Assembly: GCA_016717145.1 (NCBI GenBank)
Contig: JADKGD010000006.1
Span: forward strand, 62,001 to 126,000
Source: Saprospiraceae bacterium
Lineage (GTDB): Bacteria; Bacteroidota; Bacteroidia; Chitinophagales; Saprospiraceae
Reading direction: 5' to 3'
DNA length: 64,000 bases
Notes under the pieces: generated by a model
The model's database searches: none
Told to the model about the DNA's origin: nothing
The model's input: only the letters and a program-made list of their open reading frames with translations
Translations under genes and position numbers: made by a program
Shown: one piece after another, positions 47,257-58,406 of the stretch
Position numbering within the stretch: position 1 is the stretch's first letter
How the letters are laid out: each line of letters opens with the position of its first letter

Positions 47257-47808
47257 TTATAAAATGCGATCATAAAGTTGGCCATCTTCTTCAATTTCCT
47301 GAAAAAGACGATCAAAAGTTGATTTAAACTGGTCTCTGGTTATCTCGATTTTAGTTTTTGATGCTTCCGCACTTTCATGCATTTTCTGAATTTCAGCTTC
47401 CATTATGGCTTGCTCCTTTTGCATTTGTGCAATCTTGCGGTTATTTTCGTCAATTTTGTCATGCAAGCGTTTTATATCCATTGTTTTGGCATCAATATGG
47501 TTGGTGATCTGATTTTTTAAAGCCTGGGCAAATTGATCTCTTTCTTTATTTAATATATTTTTGTAATGCTGTACGGTCAAAAGTAGTTTTTCCTTTGTCA
47601 ATCCCATAGTAGATGCTGTAAGAAAAGCACTTTTTGCAGCTGTACCTTCATCCATACCCATAGCACAAAGTGACTTGTAGGATTGTTTAAATTTTAGATA
47701 ATCAAATTCTTTTTGTTCGCCATCTTTTACTGCTGTTAATAATTTCAGCAGTACTTTATCATTCATATCTTCCGAAACAGCAAAAAGATCTTTTAAATTT
47801 ATTGTCAT
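47257..47808 (-). CDS. Unknown soluble coiled-coil protein
   Basis: A 183-aa protein without signal or membrane segments. An N-terminal helical domain (DLFAVSEDMNDKVLLKLLTA, about 6-25; key SEDMNDKVLL) is followed by a coiled coil from about residue 100 to 150 (DIKRLHDKIDENNRKIAQMQ). It ends DRLFQEIEEDGQLYDRIL. It sits 76 bp before the two-helix membrane protein on the same strand. Function unknown. Confidence 0.6.
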   Translation of the reverse strand: MTINLKDLFAVSEDMNDKVLLKLLTAVKDGEQKEFDYLKFKQSYKSLCAMGMDEGTAAKSAFLTASTMGLTKEKLLLTVQHYKNILNKERDQFAQALKNQITNHIDAKTMDIKRLHDKIDENNRKIAQMQKEQAIMEAEIQKMHESAEASKTKIEITRDQFKSTFDRLFQEIEEDGQLYDRIL

Positions 47809-47904
47809 ATAAAAACTTGTTTGTTCACAAATGTAAGTCCAATAATGTTTTCTATCAATAAATATTCGATAAATAGCACTAACAGCACTACCAATGGTAC
47901 TATA

Positions 47905-48549
47905 TTACTTGTTCCTGCCAGCTTTTTCTATTGATTCAGCATAATGACTTTGTACAAATTCATTAAACATAGAAACATGTTCGTCATTAGCATCATTAAA
48001 ATCAGCCTCATACATTTTTTTAGCCTTTCGCTGTCTTGAGGCTTCAAATAATGATACAGCACAAGCTACAGAAATATTAAGACTCTGCACCATACCGTAT
48101 TGGGGTATAATAAAATTGCCGTCTAAAAATGTTTTGGCCTCTTCAGAAATGCCTTTTTGTTCATTACCAAAAACTAATGCAACAGATTCAGTTAAATCAA
48201 GGTCATATAATGAGGATGATTCGACGCTTAAATGAGTGCCAAATATTTTTGAATATTTATTTCTCACAGCTTCAAAGCATGATTCCAGATCTTGGAAAAA
48301 AAGCGCCTTGACCCATTTTTTTGCTCCTGAAGCACTATTACTACCTATATATTGACGTACATTATTGTTACCTTCCTCAGTATAAACTAAATAAATCTCT
48401 GTGATTCCTACAGCATCACATGAACGCATTACAGCACCAATGTTATGCGGATCATGCACATTTTCAAGAATTATTGTCAAATTTTTTTGACGTTTTGAGA
48501 TTACTTGTTTAAATCTTTCGATCCTTTCTTTTGTGATTTGTTTTAACAT
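47905..48549 (-). CDS. trmH: TrmH-family tRNA 2'-O-methyltransferase
   Basis: A 214-aa SPOUT methyltransferase. It shows the trefoil-knot motifs ENVHDPHNIGAVMRSCDAVG (about 29-48; key HNIGAVMRSCDA), LVFGNEQKGIS near 130 and IPQYGMVQSLNISVACAVSLFE near 147 (key MVQSLNISVA). It has an N-terminal basic helix and a C-terminal basic extension typical of TrmH, which methylates G18 of tRNA. rRNA methylation by a paralogue cannot be excluded. Start 12 bp from the end of the upstream lipoprotein gene. Confidence 0.85.
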   Translation of the reverse strand: MLKQITKERIERFKQVISKRQKNLTIILENVHDPHNIGAVMRSCDAVGITEIYLVYTEEGNNNVRQYIGSNSASGAKKWVKALFFQDLESCFEAVRNKYSKIFGTHLSVESSSLYDLDLTESVALVFGNEQKGISEEAKTFLDGNFIIPQYGMVQSLNISVACAVSLFEASRQRKAKKMYEADFNDANDEHVSMFNEFVQSHYAESIEKAGRNK

Positions 48550-48560
48550 GATGTGACAAC

Positions 48561-50036
48561 TTAATTTCTTCGCTGGAATCTGGTTCCTTTAAATTCTATA
48601 ATATCAAGGTGTTTGTTTTCAAAAAAATCAAATTTTGAAGGATCTGCATCAATCATTGAATCTTCAGACTTTGCTTTTTTTATATCAAATGTGCTTTGCA
48701 AATAGGAAATAGCTTCACTATCCAAGTAATTCTGAAAGTTTTTACCATATTTCCAGATGTTCCTTCCAATGTATAACATTAAATCATACCCTTTTATAGC
48801 ATCTGCTGGAGGTATTTCACCATAAATATCGAGGTACTCTCTTCTAAACTCTCTGATATCTGATTGATTTTCATCCACAAAATCAGACATTACGATACGC
48901 ATTTGTAATGAGTGATAAAAGTCAAAATCTATTTTTTCAGATTCGTATAATATTGGCATACCATAAACGATTATGGGTCTTGATCCTTTCTCAGCCAAAA
49001 GTTTCCGAAGACAAGAATAAATAAATGCTTCATCATTGTATGAATAATTTGGAATGATTACTGCTTTTATTTTCGGGTTTTTCATAATTTTTGCAAAAGC
49101 CATTACACCGACATTTAAGCTATCGTCTGTAACATAAACCAAAGTATAAAAATCTGCATTTTTTGAATTCAAATCTGTTTTTGAAGCCTCCTGAAAATAA
49201 GAAATCCATGAATTGGTTTCCTTATTATTTCTTCCAATTATGGCAACCTCGCCTTTTTGAAATTCAGAACACGTATTTTGTGCTAGTTTAAGAAAATGCT
49301 CTTTCAGATTTGGTTTCATCTGAATATAATATGGATTCTCGTTAGTTATCTTTGTACTGGTCTGCCATGGAGAAACTAAAGGTATAGATTTTATTTTACA
49401 TTCTTCTGCCATCAATTTAACATCATCGCGCTCAAATGGCCCTAAGATTAAATCAGTATCTTCAGTGACAATTTCGGACAATCTATCTTTCACTTTTGTG
49501 CTACCCTCTTCAGTGTCTATAACGGTTATATTTATTTTAATTTGTTCGTCGTCCAATCTCTCCAGTGCCCTCAAAACACCTGCATAGTAATGAACAAACC
49601 TTGACTGTGATAATTCTGACGAATTGTATGCATCTGAGTTTAAGGGAATCAAAAATTTGACATTATAAGAATCTTTTAAGTTTATACCTTCTTTATATAT
49701 AGCTTTTTTCTTTTCTTTTATAGTAATCGGAGGAATTACATTTACCGGTGACTTCCAATAAATGGTATCTATTTTTACTTCCAGCTTTACATCACGTTTT
49801 ATAACATTACCCGTAGAAGAGTCAGTTTTTGGAAGCTGCCGTGTAATAATTGAGGTATCCATAGGTATCTGGTCGGGTACAGGTTTTTTGGTTCCCGATT
49901 TGATTATCTGAACATTTTTATCATCCAATGGAGATGTTTTCCTACTTACCGAACATGAGGTAAGTGAAAATATAATCACCCAAAAAACCAGAAGCTTATT
50001 CCCACTCAATTGTTGCCGGTGGTTTTGTACTGACAT
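48561..50036 (-). CDS. Lipoprotein with periplasmic ligand-binding (LppC/LpoA-like) fold
   Basis: A 491-aa lipoprotein with lipobox FSLTSC (Cys at about residue 28). A disordered, Lys/Pro-rich linker is followed by a type I periplasmic-binding fold ([12 protein letters not shown] near 128, [11 protein letters not shown] near 195, [11 protein letters not shown] near 220, [10 protein letters not shown] near 265, [26 protein letters not shown] near 430). This resembles LpoA/LppC activators of penicillin-binding protein 1 and branched-chain amino acid binding proteins. The start codons ATG 50036/50039 lie inside the guaA 3' end, overlapping by about 41-44 nt. Confidence 0.75.
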   Translation of the reverse strand: MSVQNHRQQLSGNKLLVFWVIIFSLTSCSVSRKTSPLDDKNVQIIKSGTKKPVPDQIPMDTSIITRQLPKTDSSTGNVIKRDVKLEVKIDTIYWKSPVNVIPPITIKEKKKAIYKEGINLKDSYNVKFLIPLNSDAYNSSELSQSRFVHYYAGVLRALERLDDEQIKINITVIDTEEGSTKVKDRLSEIVTEDTDLILGPFERDDVKLMAEECKIKSIPLVSPWQTSTKITNENPYYIQMKPNLKEHFLKLAQNTCSEFQKGEVAIIGRNNKETNSWISYFQEASKTDLNSKNADFYTLVYVTDDSLNVGVMAFAKIMKNPKIKAVIIPNYSYNDEAFIYSCLRKLLAEKGSRPIIVYGMPILYESEKIDFDFYHSLQMRIVMSDFVDENQSDIREFRREYLDIYGEIPPADAIKGYDLMLYIGRNIWKYGKNFQNYLDSEAISYLQSTFDIKKAKSEDSMIDADPSKFDFFENKHLDIIEFKGTRFQRRN

Positions 50037-51528
50037 CATATACAACCCTATTTATTCCTTTTACCTGATTTATAATTTCACTTGATATTTTAGCCAGTAA
50101 TTCATAAGGCAAATGACTCCATTCAGCTGTCATACAATCTGTGGAATTAACACAACGCAAGGCCACTGTAAACTCATATGTACGTTCATCACCCATGACA
50201 CCAACGGACTGCACAGGCAACAAAATTGCTCCTGCCTGCCAGACTTTATCATACCATCCTGAATGTTTCAAATTTTCAATGAATATTTGATCTGCTTCCT
50301 GACATAGTCTTACTTTTTCGGCTGTAACTTCTCCCAATACCCTGATTCCTAATCCCGGTCCCGGAAATGGATGTCTGTTAAGTAAATGGGCCGGAACACC
50401 GAGCTCTTTTCCTACTCTCCGCACTTCATCCTTGAAAAGCATCCTAAGGGGCTCAACAAGTTTCAACTTTAATATGTCAGGTAAGCCACCTACATTGTGA
50501 TGAGATTTTATGGTCACAGATGGTCCATGAACAGAAACAGATTCGATAACGTCAGGACAAATAGTTCCTTGTCCGAGCCACTTAACTTCCGGCATATGAT
50601 GAGCCTCTTCTTCGAAAATCTCTATAAACATTCCCCCGATTATTTTTCGTTTCTTTTCAGGGTCCGATGTACCTTTCATTGCGTCCAAAAACCTGTCAAC
50701 TGCCTTTACACCCCTTATATTCAGCCCCATTCCCTCGTATGAAGAAAGTACCTGGTCAAATTCATCTTTACGCAACAAGCCATTGTCGATAAATACACAA
50801 TGCAATTGTGCACCAATAGCGTTATGGATCAAACTAGCTGCAACAGTTGAATCAACTCCACCTGACAAACCCATCATTACATGTTCCGATCCTATCTGAT
50901 CTTTTATATTTTTTACAGTGTCCTTAATCATTGACGCAGGAGTCCAGGAACAACTACAACCAGCAATATCATGGACAAAATTATATAACATTTCCTTTCC
51001 CATCAGACTATGGGTAACTTCGGGATGAAACTGCAGACAATAAACAGGAAATAAAAAATTTTGATTCTCAGATTTGTAGGCAGCAATAAATTCCGGGGTG
51101 CGCGCAATTATTTCAAATCCTTCAGGTACATTAGTGATTGAATCCCCATGAGACATCCAAACCTGATTTCCCTTTGAAACATTATTAAAAATAGGATCTG
51201 AGGCTAATTCAGATAAAACGGCTTTACCATACTCTCTTTTGTCAGATTTTAGTACTTTCCCTCCCAATTTATGTGAAATAAGTTGGGCTCCGTAACATAT
51301 GCCAAGAATTGGGTATTTATTCAATAACAGATTCAAATCAATATCCAGGGCATTTGAATCCAAAACTGAAAAAGGGCTGCCTGAAAGTATAACAGCTTTT
51401 ATTTCAGGTTTTGCGACAAACTTATTGTAAGGATATATTTCACAATATATATTTAATTCCCTCAACCTTCTGGCTATTAGCTGTGTATATTGCGAGCCAA
51501 AATCAAGGATTGCTATTAATTCATTCAT
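49996..51528 (-). CDS. guaA: GMP synthase (glutamine-hydrolysing)
   Basis: A 510-aa two-domain enzyme. The class I glutamine amidotransferase has Cys in [11 protein letters not shown] near residue 79 and His/Glu in [10 protein letters not shown] near 166. The ATP pyrophosphatase domain has the PP-loop [12 protein letters not shown] near 222. The C-terminal dimerisation domain has [16 protein letters not shown] and ends [11 protein letters not shown]. It makes GMP from XMP, the last step of de novo guanine nucleotide synthesis. Its start codon lies only five nucleotides from a TATCTTTG promoter box, which suggests a leaderless mRNA. Confidence 0.98.
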   Translation of the reverse strand: MNELIAILDFGSQYTQLIARRLRELNIYCEIYPYNKFVAKPEIKAVILSGSPFSVLDSNALDIDLNLLLNKYPILGICYGAQLISHKLGGKVLKSDKREYGKAVLSELASDPIFNNVSKGNQVWMSHGDSITNVPEGFEIIARTPEFIAAYKSENQNFLFPVYCLQFHPEVTHSLMGKEMLYNFVHDIAGCSCSWTPASMIKDTVKNIKDQIGSEHVMMGLSGGVDSTVAASLIHNAIGAQLHCVFIDNGLLRKDEFDQVLSSYEGMGLNIRGVKAVDRFLDAMKGTSDPEKKRKIIGGMFIEIFEEEAHHMPEVKWLGQGTICPDVIESVSVHGPSVTIKSHHNVGGLPDILKLKLVEPLRMLFKDEVRRVGKELGVPAHLLNRHPFPGPGLGIRVLGEVTAEKVRLCQEADQIFIENLKHSGWYDKVWQAGAILLPVQSVGVMGDERTYEFTVALRCVNSTDCMTAEWSHLPYELLAKISSEIINQVKGINRVVYDVSTKPPATIEWE

Positions 51529-51533
51529 GGGTG

Positions 51534-51541
51534 CAAAGATA
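51534..51541 (-). promoter_or_regulatory. guaA promoter -7 box (TATCTTTG)
   Basis: Perfect TAnnTTTG on the minus strand, ending five nt before the guaA ATG. A TTG lies 12 bp further upstream, closer than usual. Confidence 0.55.
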
Positions 51542-51598
51542 TAATCTTATACCCAAGTTTTGATAATAATTCTGATATAATAAACAATAAAAATCTAA

Positions 51599-52173
51599 TT
51601 ATTCTATAAATTTAATTTTAACTTCATCTATATTTATATCCCCGTTTAAGGCTTCAAATTGGATGCGATTTAGGTCTATTCCCTTATTTTAAAATAAGTC
51701 CTGATAGAATTTACTCTGTTTTTACTTAGCAGAGATTCGTCAAATGTATTGAGTGTTCGTAAAACAACTTTTGATTCACTCTTAGTACGAAGGCGACTAA
51801 TAACATTATCCAAGACCTTGATGGCTTTGTCGCTTAAGGTTGCATAACCTGTATCAAAAGGAACAATAATTTCGTCTTTTGATACCACTGCATAACCACC
51901 GCTCGATTTAACTTCGGAGACCTCCGTCAACTTTTTTTGTGTTAAAAACTGGCCATAATCCTGTATTTTTAGGGTATAACCTTCCAAATAATCAGGCTCA
52001 TCTTTTATAATACGATCTATGATTCCTCCATCCCTAATTTCTGCTAGAACGGGACGTGAATCGTATAAAATAACCGCTTCTTTTGATGATTGACAGAGTA
52101 TCTGTGTACTGCTGAAGCAAACAACGCTCAACAATAACACAAACCGGGGGAAATTTGTGCTCATAGTGTTCAT
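51599..52173 (-). CDS. Exported OmpA-like-domain protein (frameshifted near its end)
   Basis: An exported protein of about 191 aa with a signal peptide (FVLLLSVVCFSSTQILC). The C-terminal part contains IIVPFDTGYATLSDKAIKVL and resembles a degenerate OmpA/MotB domain. The main frame stops after SIRTYFKIRE at 51676. Adding one A to the run at 51687-51690 (T on the plus strand) continues it as NKGIDLNRIQFEALNGD to TAA at 51599-51601. This restores a domain length closer to family expectation. It follows nusB on the same strand by 19 bp. Confidence 0.65.
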
Positions 52174-52192
52174 ATGGATTAAATTTTAAAAC

Positions 52193-53130
52193 TTATTCTT
52201 CCAACAACCCTCTTCCTTCTTTAATTACATTACCTTTCAATATTAGATCCTGCAATAACTTGTCCAAAACTCCATTTATAAACTCTTTACTTTTTGAAGT
52301 ACTATAGTTTTTGGCCAACTCAACGTATTCATTAAGTGTTACTTTGGTTGGAATGGTCGGACAATATAAAAACTCACAGATTGCCATTTTAATCATTATC
52401 ATGTCCAAAACAGCAACTCTCTCAGCATCCCAATTCTGTAACACAGGACCTATTAACTCCAGTAACACTTTATCTTCACTTAAAGTTCTCTTAAGCAGAA
52501 ATTCTCCATATTCTTTTGATGTTTCCAGGTCTGGGTAATGCTCATTTATATAATCGTCATCATCACTTGGTAATGATTTAAGGACTTTTTTTATCGTCCC
52601 AATAATTAGTGATTTATCGTCTTCCCAATTGGCAAACTGATCCTCAATAATTTCATTAAACAATTCGCTTTTTCTGCAGAACCTAAATAATTCCAACAAC
52701 ATTTCAAGATTTTCATCATTGTCTGTATCTTTAGATAAAAGATGTTGTATGGTTCTTCTTTTACGAACTCAAAATAAATAGTTCTGAAATGATCTTTATC
52801 AACTCGCTGTGCAAAGTCGCTTTTTTCAAACTTTTTAATAAGCAGCTTATTTTTCACAAGCCCCTGAATCATTTGATTTGTCCAAAGTTTGGGCGTAAAT
52901 AACTTGTCAATTTCAGTTGGAAGGTGTTTGGCTTTTCTTTTTTCAAAATCATCAGAAGCCGTTTTGGTAATTTGAATCAGGTTGTACAGTGAAAAAAGTA
53001 ATAATTCAAAGCTGTCATCAATTTTTTTCCAGTATTCCTTTACAGTAGCATCAAAAGTAAGAGATTCATCCCTGTTCTGAGCGTACAATACCTGCATCAC
53101 TTTTACCCGTACATTTCGTCTGCTTAACAT
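52193..53130 (-). CDS. nusB: Transcription antitermination factor NusB (frameshifted)
   Basis: About 312 aa after correction, the long Bacteroidota NusB with an N-terminal extension before the NusB fold. It starts MLSRRNVRVKVMQVLYAQ, the usual NusB beginning. The C-terminal NusB helices are visible as LIGPVLQNWDAERVAVLDMIMIKMAICEFL (landmarks NWDAERVAVLDMIMIKMA) and IPTKVTLNEYVELAKNYSTSKSKEFINGVLDKL (landmarks TKVTLNEYVELAKNYS). The frame breaks in 52748-52763, where one added base restores VKERTIQHLLSKDTDNDENL. NusB pairs with S10 in rRNA antitermination and is rarely lost, so a sequencing error is likely. Confidence 0.9.
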
Positions 53131-53484
53131 GGTTTTGAATTACTTTTAATTTCAGTTGACAATTTCCTTCCTTGGATTAACACACAAATATAAGAATACA
53201 TTTTAAATTACAAATTTTTAACATTCGTTATTTATAAGTAAGTTTAATTTTGTCCGGTTATCTAGCTGGAAAAGTAATACTTTAAAAGAAAAAAACCTAT
53301 GTTTAGAAAACCATATGGGGAACATTTTTATAATCGACATTCAAGTTCCGGCTATCCATTTTCTTTTCTTTAAAAAAAAAAATAATAGTTACTGTCGCCA
53401 TGACATCAAAAATTATAAAAACATTTTGAATGTTTATTGTTTTACTTAATAAATTTATAAATTTACGACAAAATAAAAAGCCAA
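53131..53484. other. 354-bp divergent intergenic region
   Basis: Separates nusB (minus) from the metalloprotease gene (plus). It holds the nusB promoter described separately and a plus-strand TAATTTTG box at 53245-53252 that would give a leader of about 225 nt. No coding sequence is supportable. Confidence 0.5.
53185..53214 (-). promoter_or_regulatory. nusB promoter (TTTG-N18-TATATTTG)
   Basis: On the minus strand TTTG (complement of 53211-53214), an 18-bp spacer and TATATTTG (53185-53192) match the Bacteroidota housekeeping promoter consensus. The expected start lies about 45 nt before the nusB ATG. Confidence 0.7.
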
Positions 53485-56400
53485 ATGAAGGTATTGCAAT
53501 TATTATTAGTTACAGGATTTTTTAGTTTTGCAAATCTTGTAATATGCCAGAAAAACTTATGGAAAAAGATTGATGAAAAAAATGTTCAGCTTGAATCGAA
53601 ACAAAGGTATATAACACCTGAAAAATATGATGTTTTAACTTTTGATTTCAATAATTTCGAATCAAATCTAAACGAACGAACGAGATCAGTTGCTGAAGAA
53701 TTTATTATGGGCTTTCCGATGCCGGATGGCAGTTTTGAATCATTCAGAATGGCAGAAACGCCTGTTTTTGACGACGCATTAATGATAAAGTTTCCCGGGT
53801 TCACGTCTTTTACCGGTAGAGGCATAGATTCACCTGCTGCTTTCTTGAAAATGAGCAAATCTCCTTTTGGTGTCCACGTAATGATTATGAATGAGGGACA
53901 CAGTACTTTATATATTGATCCATATACACAAGACACCCGGACGGAATACATGATGTATTACAAAAAGGACCTCAAAAATAAAGGTGAAAAATTCACTTGT
54001 GGTATTTCCGACAAACAAAGGGTCATCAGAGATGACGAAAAAAGGAATTCAACGGTGGTCTCATCATCCCGTGTCAGTGACTGCACACTCAGAACATACA
54101 GACTTGCCCTCGCTTGTACCGGAGAGTATGCAAAATTTCATGGAGGAACAGTTGAAAAGGTTCTCGCAGCATTTAATGCAACAATGACCAGGGTAAATGG
54201 TCTTTACGAGCGTGATGCAGCCATAACTATGAAATTAATAGGAAATACAGATAAATTAATCTATCTCGTTGGTGCAACTGATCCATATACCAATAACGAT
54301 GGAGGCACAATGCTTGATGAAAATCAGGAAAATATTGATGATATAATTGGATTTTCAAATTATGATATAGGCCATGTATTTAGTACCGGTGGTGGCGGTA
54401 TAGCCCAACTCAGAGCTCCATGCACTACCAGCAAAGCACAAGGCGTCACTGGTTCACCGACCCCAATTGGTGATGCATTTGATATTGATTATGTTGCACA
54501 TGAAATGGGCCATCAGTTTGGTGCTGATCATACTCAAAACAACGATTGTCAGAGAAACAGTGCAACAGCTATGGAACCTGGCAGTGGCAGTACTATTATG
54601 GGATATGCCGGAATTTGTGACCCTAATATTCAAAATAATAGTGATGATCATTTTCACGGCATCAGCTTGAGCGAAATTGCAAACTTTGTTGTGGCAGGTT
54701 CTGGAAATACCTGTGCAGTCAAAACGGACATAGACAATCAAAAACCAGTTGTCAGTGTATCAAAAAGCAGCTACACGATTCCAGTATCGACTTCATTTGC
54801 ATTAAGGGCAATTGGAAGTGATGCAGATGGAGATCTTTTATCTTATTGCTGGGAACAGATCGATAATGAAACTGCCACTATGCCGCCAAAACCTACAAGC
54901 ACTGGCGGTCCTGCATTCAGATCACTATCACCTATGTCCAGTCCAGTGCGTTATTTCCCTGATTTACAACGCAGATATATAACTTGGGAGGTACTTCCTA
55001 CTATAGCAAGAAATATGGATTTCAGATGTACAGTTCGAGATAATAACCCAAAAGGCGGCTGTACTGACGAAGTCAATGTTGAAGTAAAAACATCATTAGC
55101 AGCCGGACCATTTCTATTAACCTATCCAAATTCAGCTTTGGTAAACTGGCTTGTTGGAACTAAACAGACTATAACGTGGGATGTTGCAAAAACTGACCTT
55201 GCTCCTATAAATTGTAATTTTGTAAACATACTCTTATCGATTGATGGGGGCAAATCTTATACCCATACTTTAGCCAGCAAGTTGCCAAATACAGGAAGTT
55301 ATGAAATAGAAACACCCAATATGCCGACCTCAACTGCCAAAGTTATGGTCATAGCCGATGATAATATCTTTTTGATGTGTCAAATGCAAATTTTAAAATT
55401 ACTACTTCTTTTACAGTCTCATCTGACGTATCTAAAATTGATGTTTGCAATCAGACTGAAGCTAATGCTGCCATCACTTTGTCTAAAATCCAGAATATCA
55501 ATCAAAGCATTGACTTAACTGTGGTCAACGGACCAGTAGAACTTCAATATGCATTCAGCGCCAATCCTGTGAATTTGCCGGGGTCCTCAGTATTAACTAT
55601 TTCAAACCTTCAGGCCCTTTCTTTAGGAAAAAAATCTTTTAAAGTTCAGGCGAGTAATTTATCGAATGAAAAATTGACAACTGACATAGAATTGTTTGTA
55701 GGAAATAAAAACCCATTAAGCGCAACTCTTACTTCTCCATTAAATTTTACTGATGATATTGAACCGATAAATGTTAATTTTGCCTGGGAAGATATATCCG
55801 GCATAAAAGATTATAATATTGAAATTTCAACAAATCCATCTTTTGACCCCATAGTCCACACAAGTGTTGTTTCATCCAATTCGTATAAAACAAATTTAGT
55901 CGCCGGTAAAGTTTATTACTGGCATGTTAAAGCTAATAGCCCGTGCATTATAAATCCTTTTGGAACAACATTTTCATTTAAAACAGCTTCATCAACGGGG
56001 TCTCAAACTGCTACATTATTAACGAATGAAGTTTTGCTTGTAAATGCCGGACAATCAGGTGAGATCAATAGAGATAAGTTAAACATTTTAAGTGCAAATG
56101 CCGAAAACTGTCAGATCACTATAACGAGCTTACCTTTATATGGCGATTTGAAATTAAAAGGCGTACTATTACCTATTGGGGGAATTATCAAATTATCCGA
56201 GGTTATTAATAACGAACTTGTTTACCTGCATAAAGGGGGTGTAAATGAAACTGATAAATTCAATTTCGATATTCTGGATGATCTAAACCGTTGGCTACCA
56301 GGAAATTCCTTTAATATCATAATACGCCAAACAACATTGGGCATTGCTGCTTTCAGAGAAATAGAGTTGCTTTGCTATGGGGATGCAAATGCAAGCATAT

Positions 56401-57908
56401 CAGTAGAAGGATACGGCGGTAGTGGTCCTTACACTTATTCGATGGATAATATTAATTTTCAAACATCAAATAAATTTGAAAACCTGATCAGGGGCTCTTA
56501 TACATTTTTTGTAAAAGATGCGCTCAGTGCCGTAAAATCATCAAATGTCATTATTATAGCCGAACCTTCTCAAATTCTTATGCTGACAGCAGTAGATAAA
56601 TATGATATTAAAATACTTGCTACCGGAGGAAATGGAGTGCTTTCTTTTTCCATTGATGATGTGAACTATTTGCCTTCAACCGTCATTAAAGATCCCGGAA
56701 ACGGGTCTTATACCATCTACGTTAAAGATGAAAATGGATGTAAAAAGAGTAACCAGGTAACTATAGACATACCCAAATTAGAATCAATTGCATTACTAAC
56801 AACAGACATTTTCTGTTCCGGGCAAAAAGCTACCATAGAAATCAATGGTTCAGGTGGCATTCCACCTTATTCATACAGCTCAAATGGGGTAACTTATCAG
56901 AGCACCGGTACATTTATGCTTAACAGTGGTAAATATTCCTTGTTTGTAAAAGATGCCGGAGATAAAGTTATCTCATCAGATACGCTTAGTACTTCAAATC
57001 CACCTGCATTAAATATTACTTTTGCTCCTAATAGATATGACATAACTATCAATGTTACAGGTGGTAATCCACCATATCAATATAGTCTTGATAATGTTGA
57101 TTTTATTCCAATTAATATTATTACAATTCCGGGAAACGGCACATACAAAATTTATGTCAAGGACTCAAATCAGTGTACTAAATCAAATTCCTTATCTATC
57201 AATTTATTGTCAAATGTAAATCAAACCATAAAACAAATCTCTTGTAACGGCAAAAATGATGGGTCTATTAAACTGCTTGCTGCAAATGGCACTTCTCCAT
57301 TCAAGTACAGTTTTAATGGTTCACTATTTGGCACGATCAGAGAATGGCCAAATCTTATTCCTGGTACATATACTTACGTTGTTAAAGACGCTAAAAACGA
57401 TTCGATATCAGGTAGCATTCAAATTGCTGAACCGGAAATATTAAAATCAGAGCTCCAAATTAATCAGAAAAACCTCACAATTGTCGCGTTAGGTGGAACA
57501 CCACCTTACAAATATAGCATTGATGGAGGTACTAATTACGTTGATACCAATACATTTAATGACTTGCCTGAAAATACATATAATGTCTCTATAAAGGATA
57601 AGAACGGTTGTATAGCAACAACAACTGCAGTAATTTCATCCAGCATCGACATTTTAAAAAATATTGACATACAATTAACACCCAATCCTGCTTCGGATTT
57701 TGTAAGCATAAATTCTATATCATTTGGTTTTCCAGGGACAACATTAAAACTTTCCAATATTACTGGGCAAGTTTTGGATATTTCAAACAAGCTGGTTAAA
57801 AATTCGGACGTATGGGTACTTAATGTAAAAGATTTGCCTTCAGGAATTTATATTGTTTCCTTGGTTTCTAATTCAAAAAGCATTTCAAAGTTATTCATCA
57901 AACAATAG
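53485..57908 (+). CDS. Reprolysin-type zinc metalloprotease with SprB repeats and T9SS type A tail (frameshifted)
   Basis: About 1474 aa: a signal peptide, a propeptide-like region, and a metzincin domain with zinc motif HEMGHQFGADHT near residue 340 and Met-turn IMGYAGIC. Then come Ig-like domains, at least four SprB-type repeats (LLCYGDANASISVEGYGGSG, cited as CYGDANASISVEG; ISCNGKNDGSIKLLAANG) and a type A T9SS sorting domain (LTPNPASDFVSIN ... DLPSGIYIVSL ... KSISKLFIKQ). The frame breaks at the T5 run 55369-55373. One added T joins DDNIFFDVSNANF. It probably acts as a secreted or surface protease in protein digestion. Confidence 0.92.
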
Positions 57909-57944
57909 GTGATGACTATACTTAATTAGAAATTACAGCTAAAC

Positions 57945-57967
57945 AACTCTGATTATGGGTCAGAGTT
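57945..57967 (+). terminator. Hairpin after the metalloprotease gene
   Basis: Perfect 8-bp stem AACTCTGA / TCAGAGTT with a 7-nt loop, 36 nt after the stop codon. The downstream U-tract is weak. Confidence 0.5.
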
Positions 57968-58189
57968 TGTTAGTGTATGTATATATGGATTAATCCTCAA
58001 GTTAAATTGACTGTAGCATTGGCTTTGATTTTCTAATAGATGCCGAGTAAATTAACAATCAGCGAGGCTATTTGCTGTCAAATCAATTATTTCCTATCCA
58101 GCTGACATTCCAAAATTCTTAATAAAGGTCATTAGTAGATATTAAAGCTAAATTGGGTTATTGCTATTTCAACGATTTATTTATTCGTA

Positions 58190-58406
58190 TTATTTTAACG
58201 TGAGTTCGATGTGATTTTGTCATGATTTTTGCATATTAAGGCAAAAATCCCGCCAAAATTATGTGTATTTGCATTTGTGACCCTGGGTTTAAACCCAGGG
58301 TTACAAATATTTAACCCTTTCAGGGTTTTATGGTAAAAATCTAGCCCTGACTTTAACATAAAGCATTATAAATGATTGTTTTATTCGCCGAACTCACGTT
58401 ATTTTA
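58190..58406. mobile_element. MITE-like element with internal REP-type palindromes
   Basis: The ends are the inverted repeats TAACGTGAGTTCG (58196-58208) and CGAACTCACGTTA (58389-58401). An 8-bp direct repeat TTATTTTA (58190-58197 and 58399-58406) looks like a target-site duplication, though it partly overlaps the terminal repeats. Inside are three hairpins: ATTTTTGC/GCAAAAAT (58225-58248), the 20-bp palindrome CCCTGGGTTTAAACCCAGGG (58281-58300) and AACCCTTTCAGGGTT (58313-58327). There is no transposase, so it would need an enzyme in trans. The rest of the 57909-58398 gap holds no gene. Confidence 0.65.
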
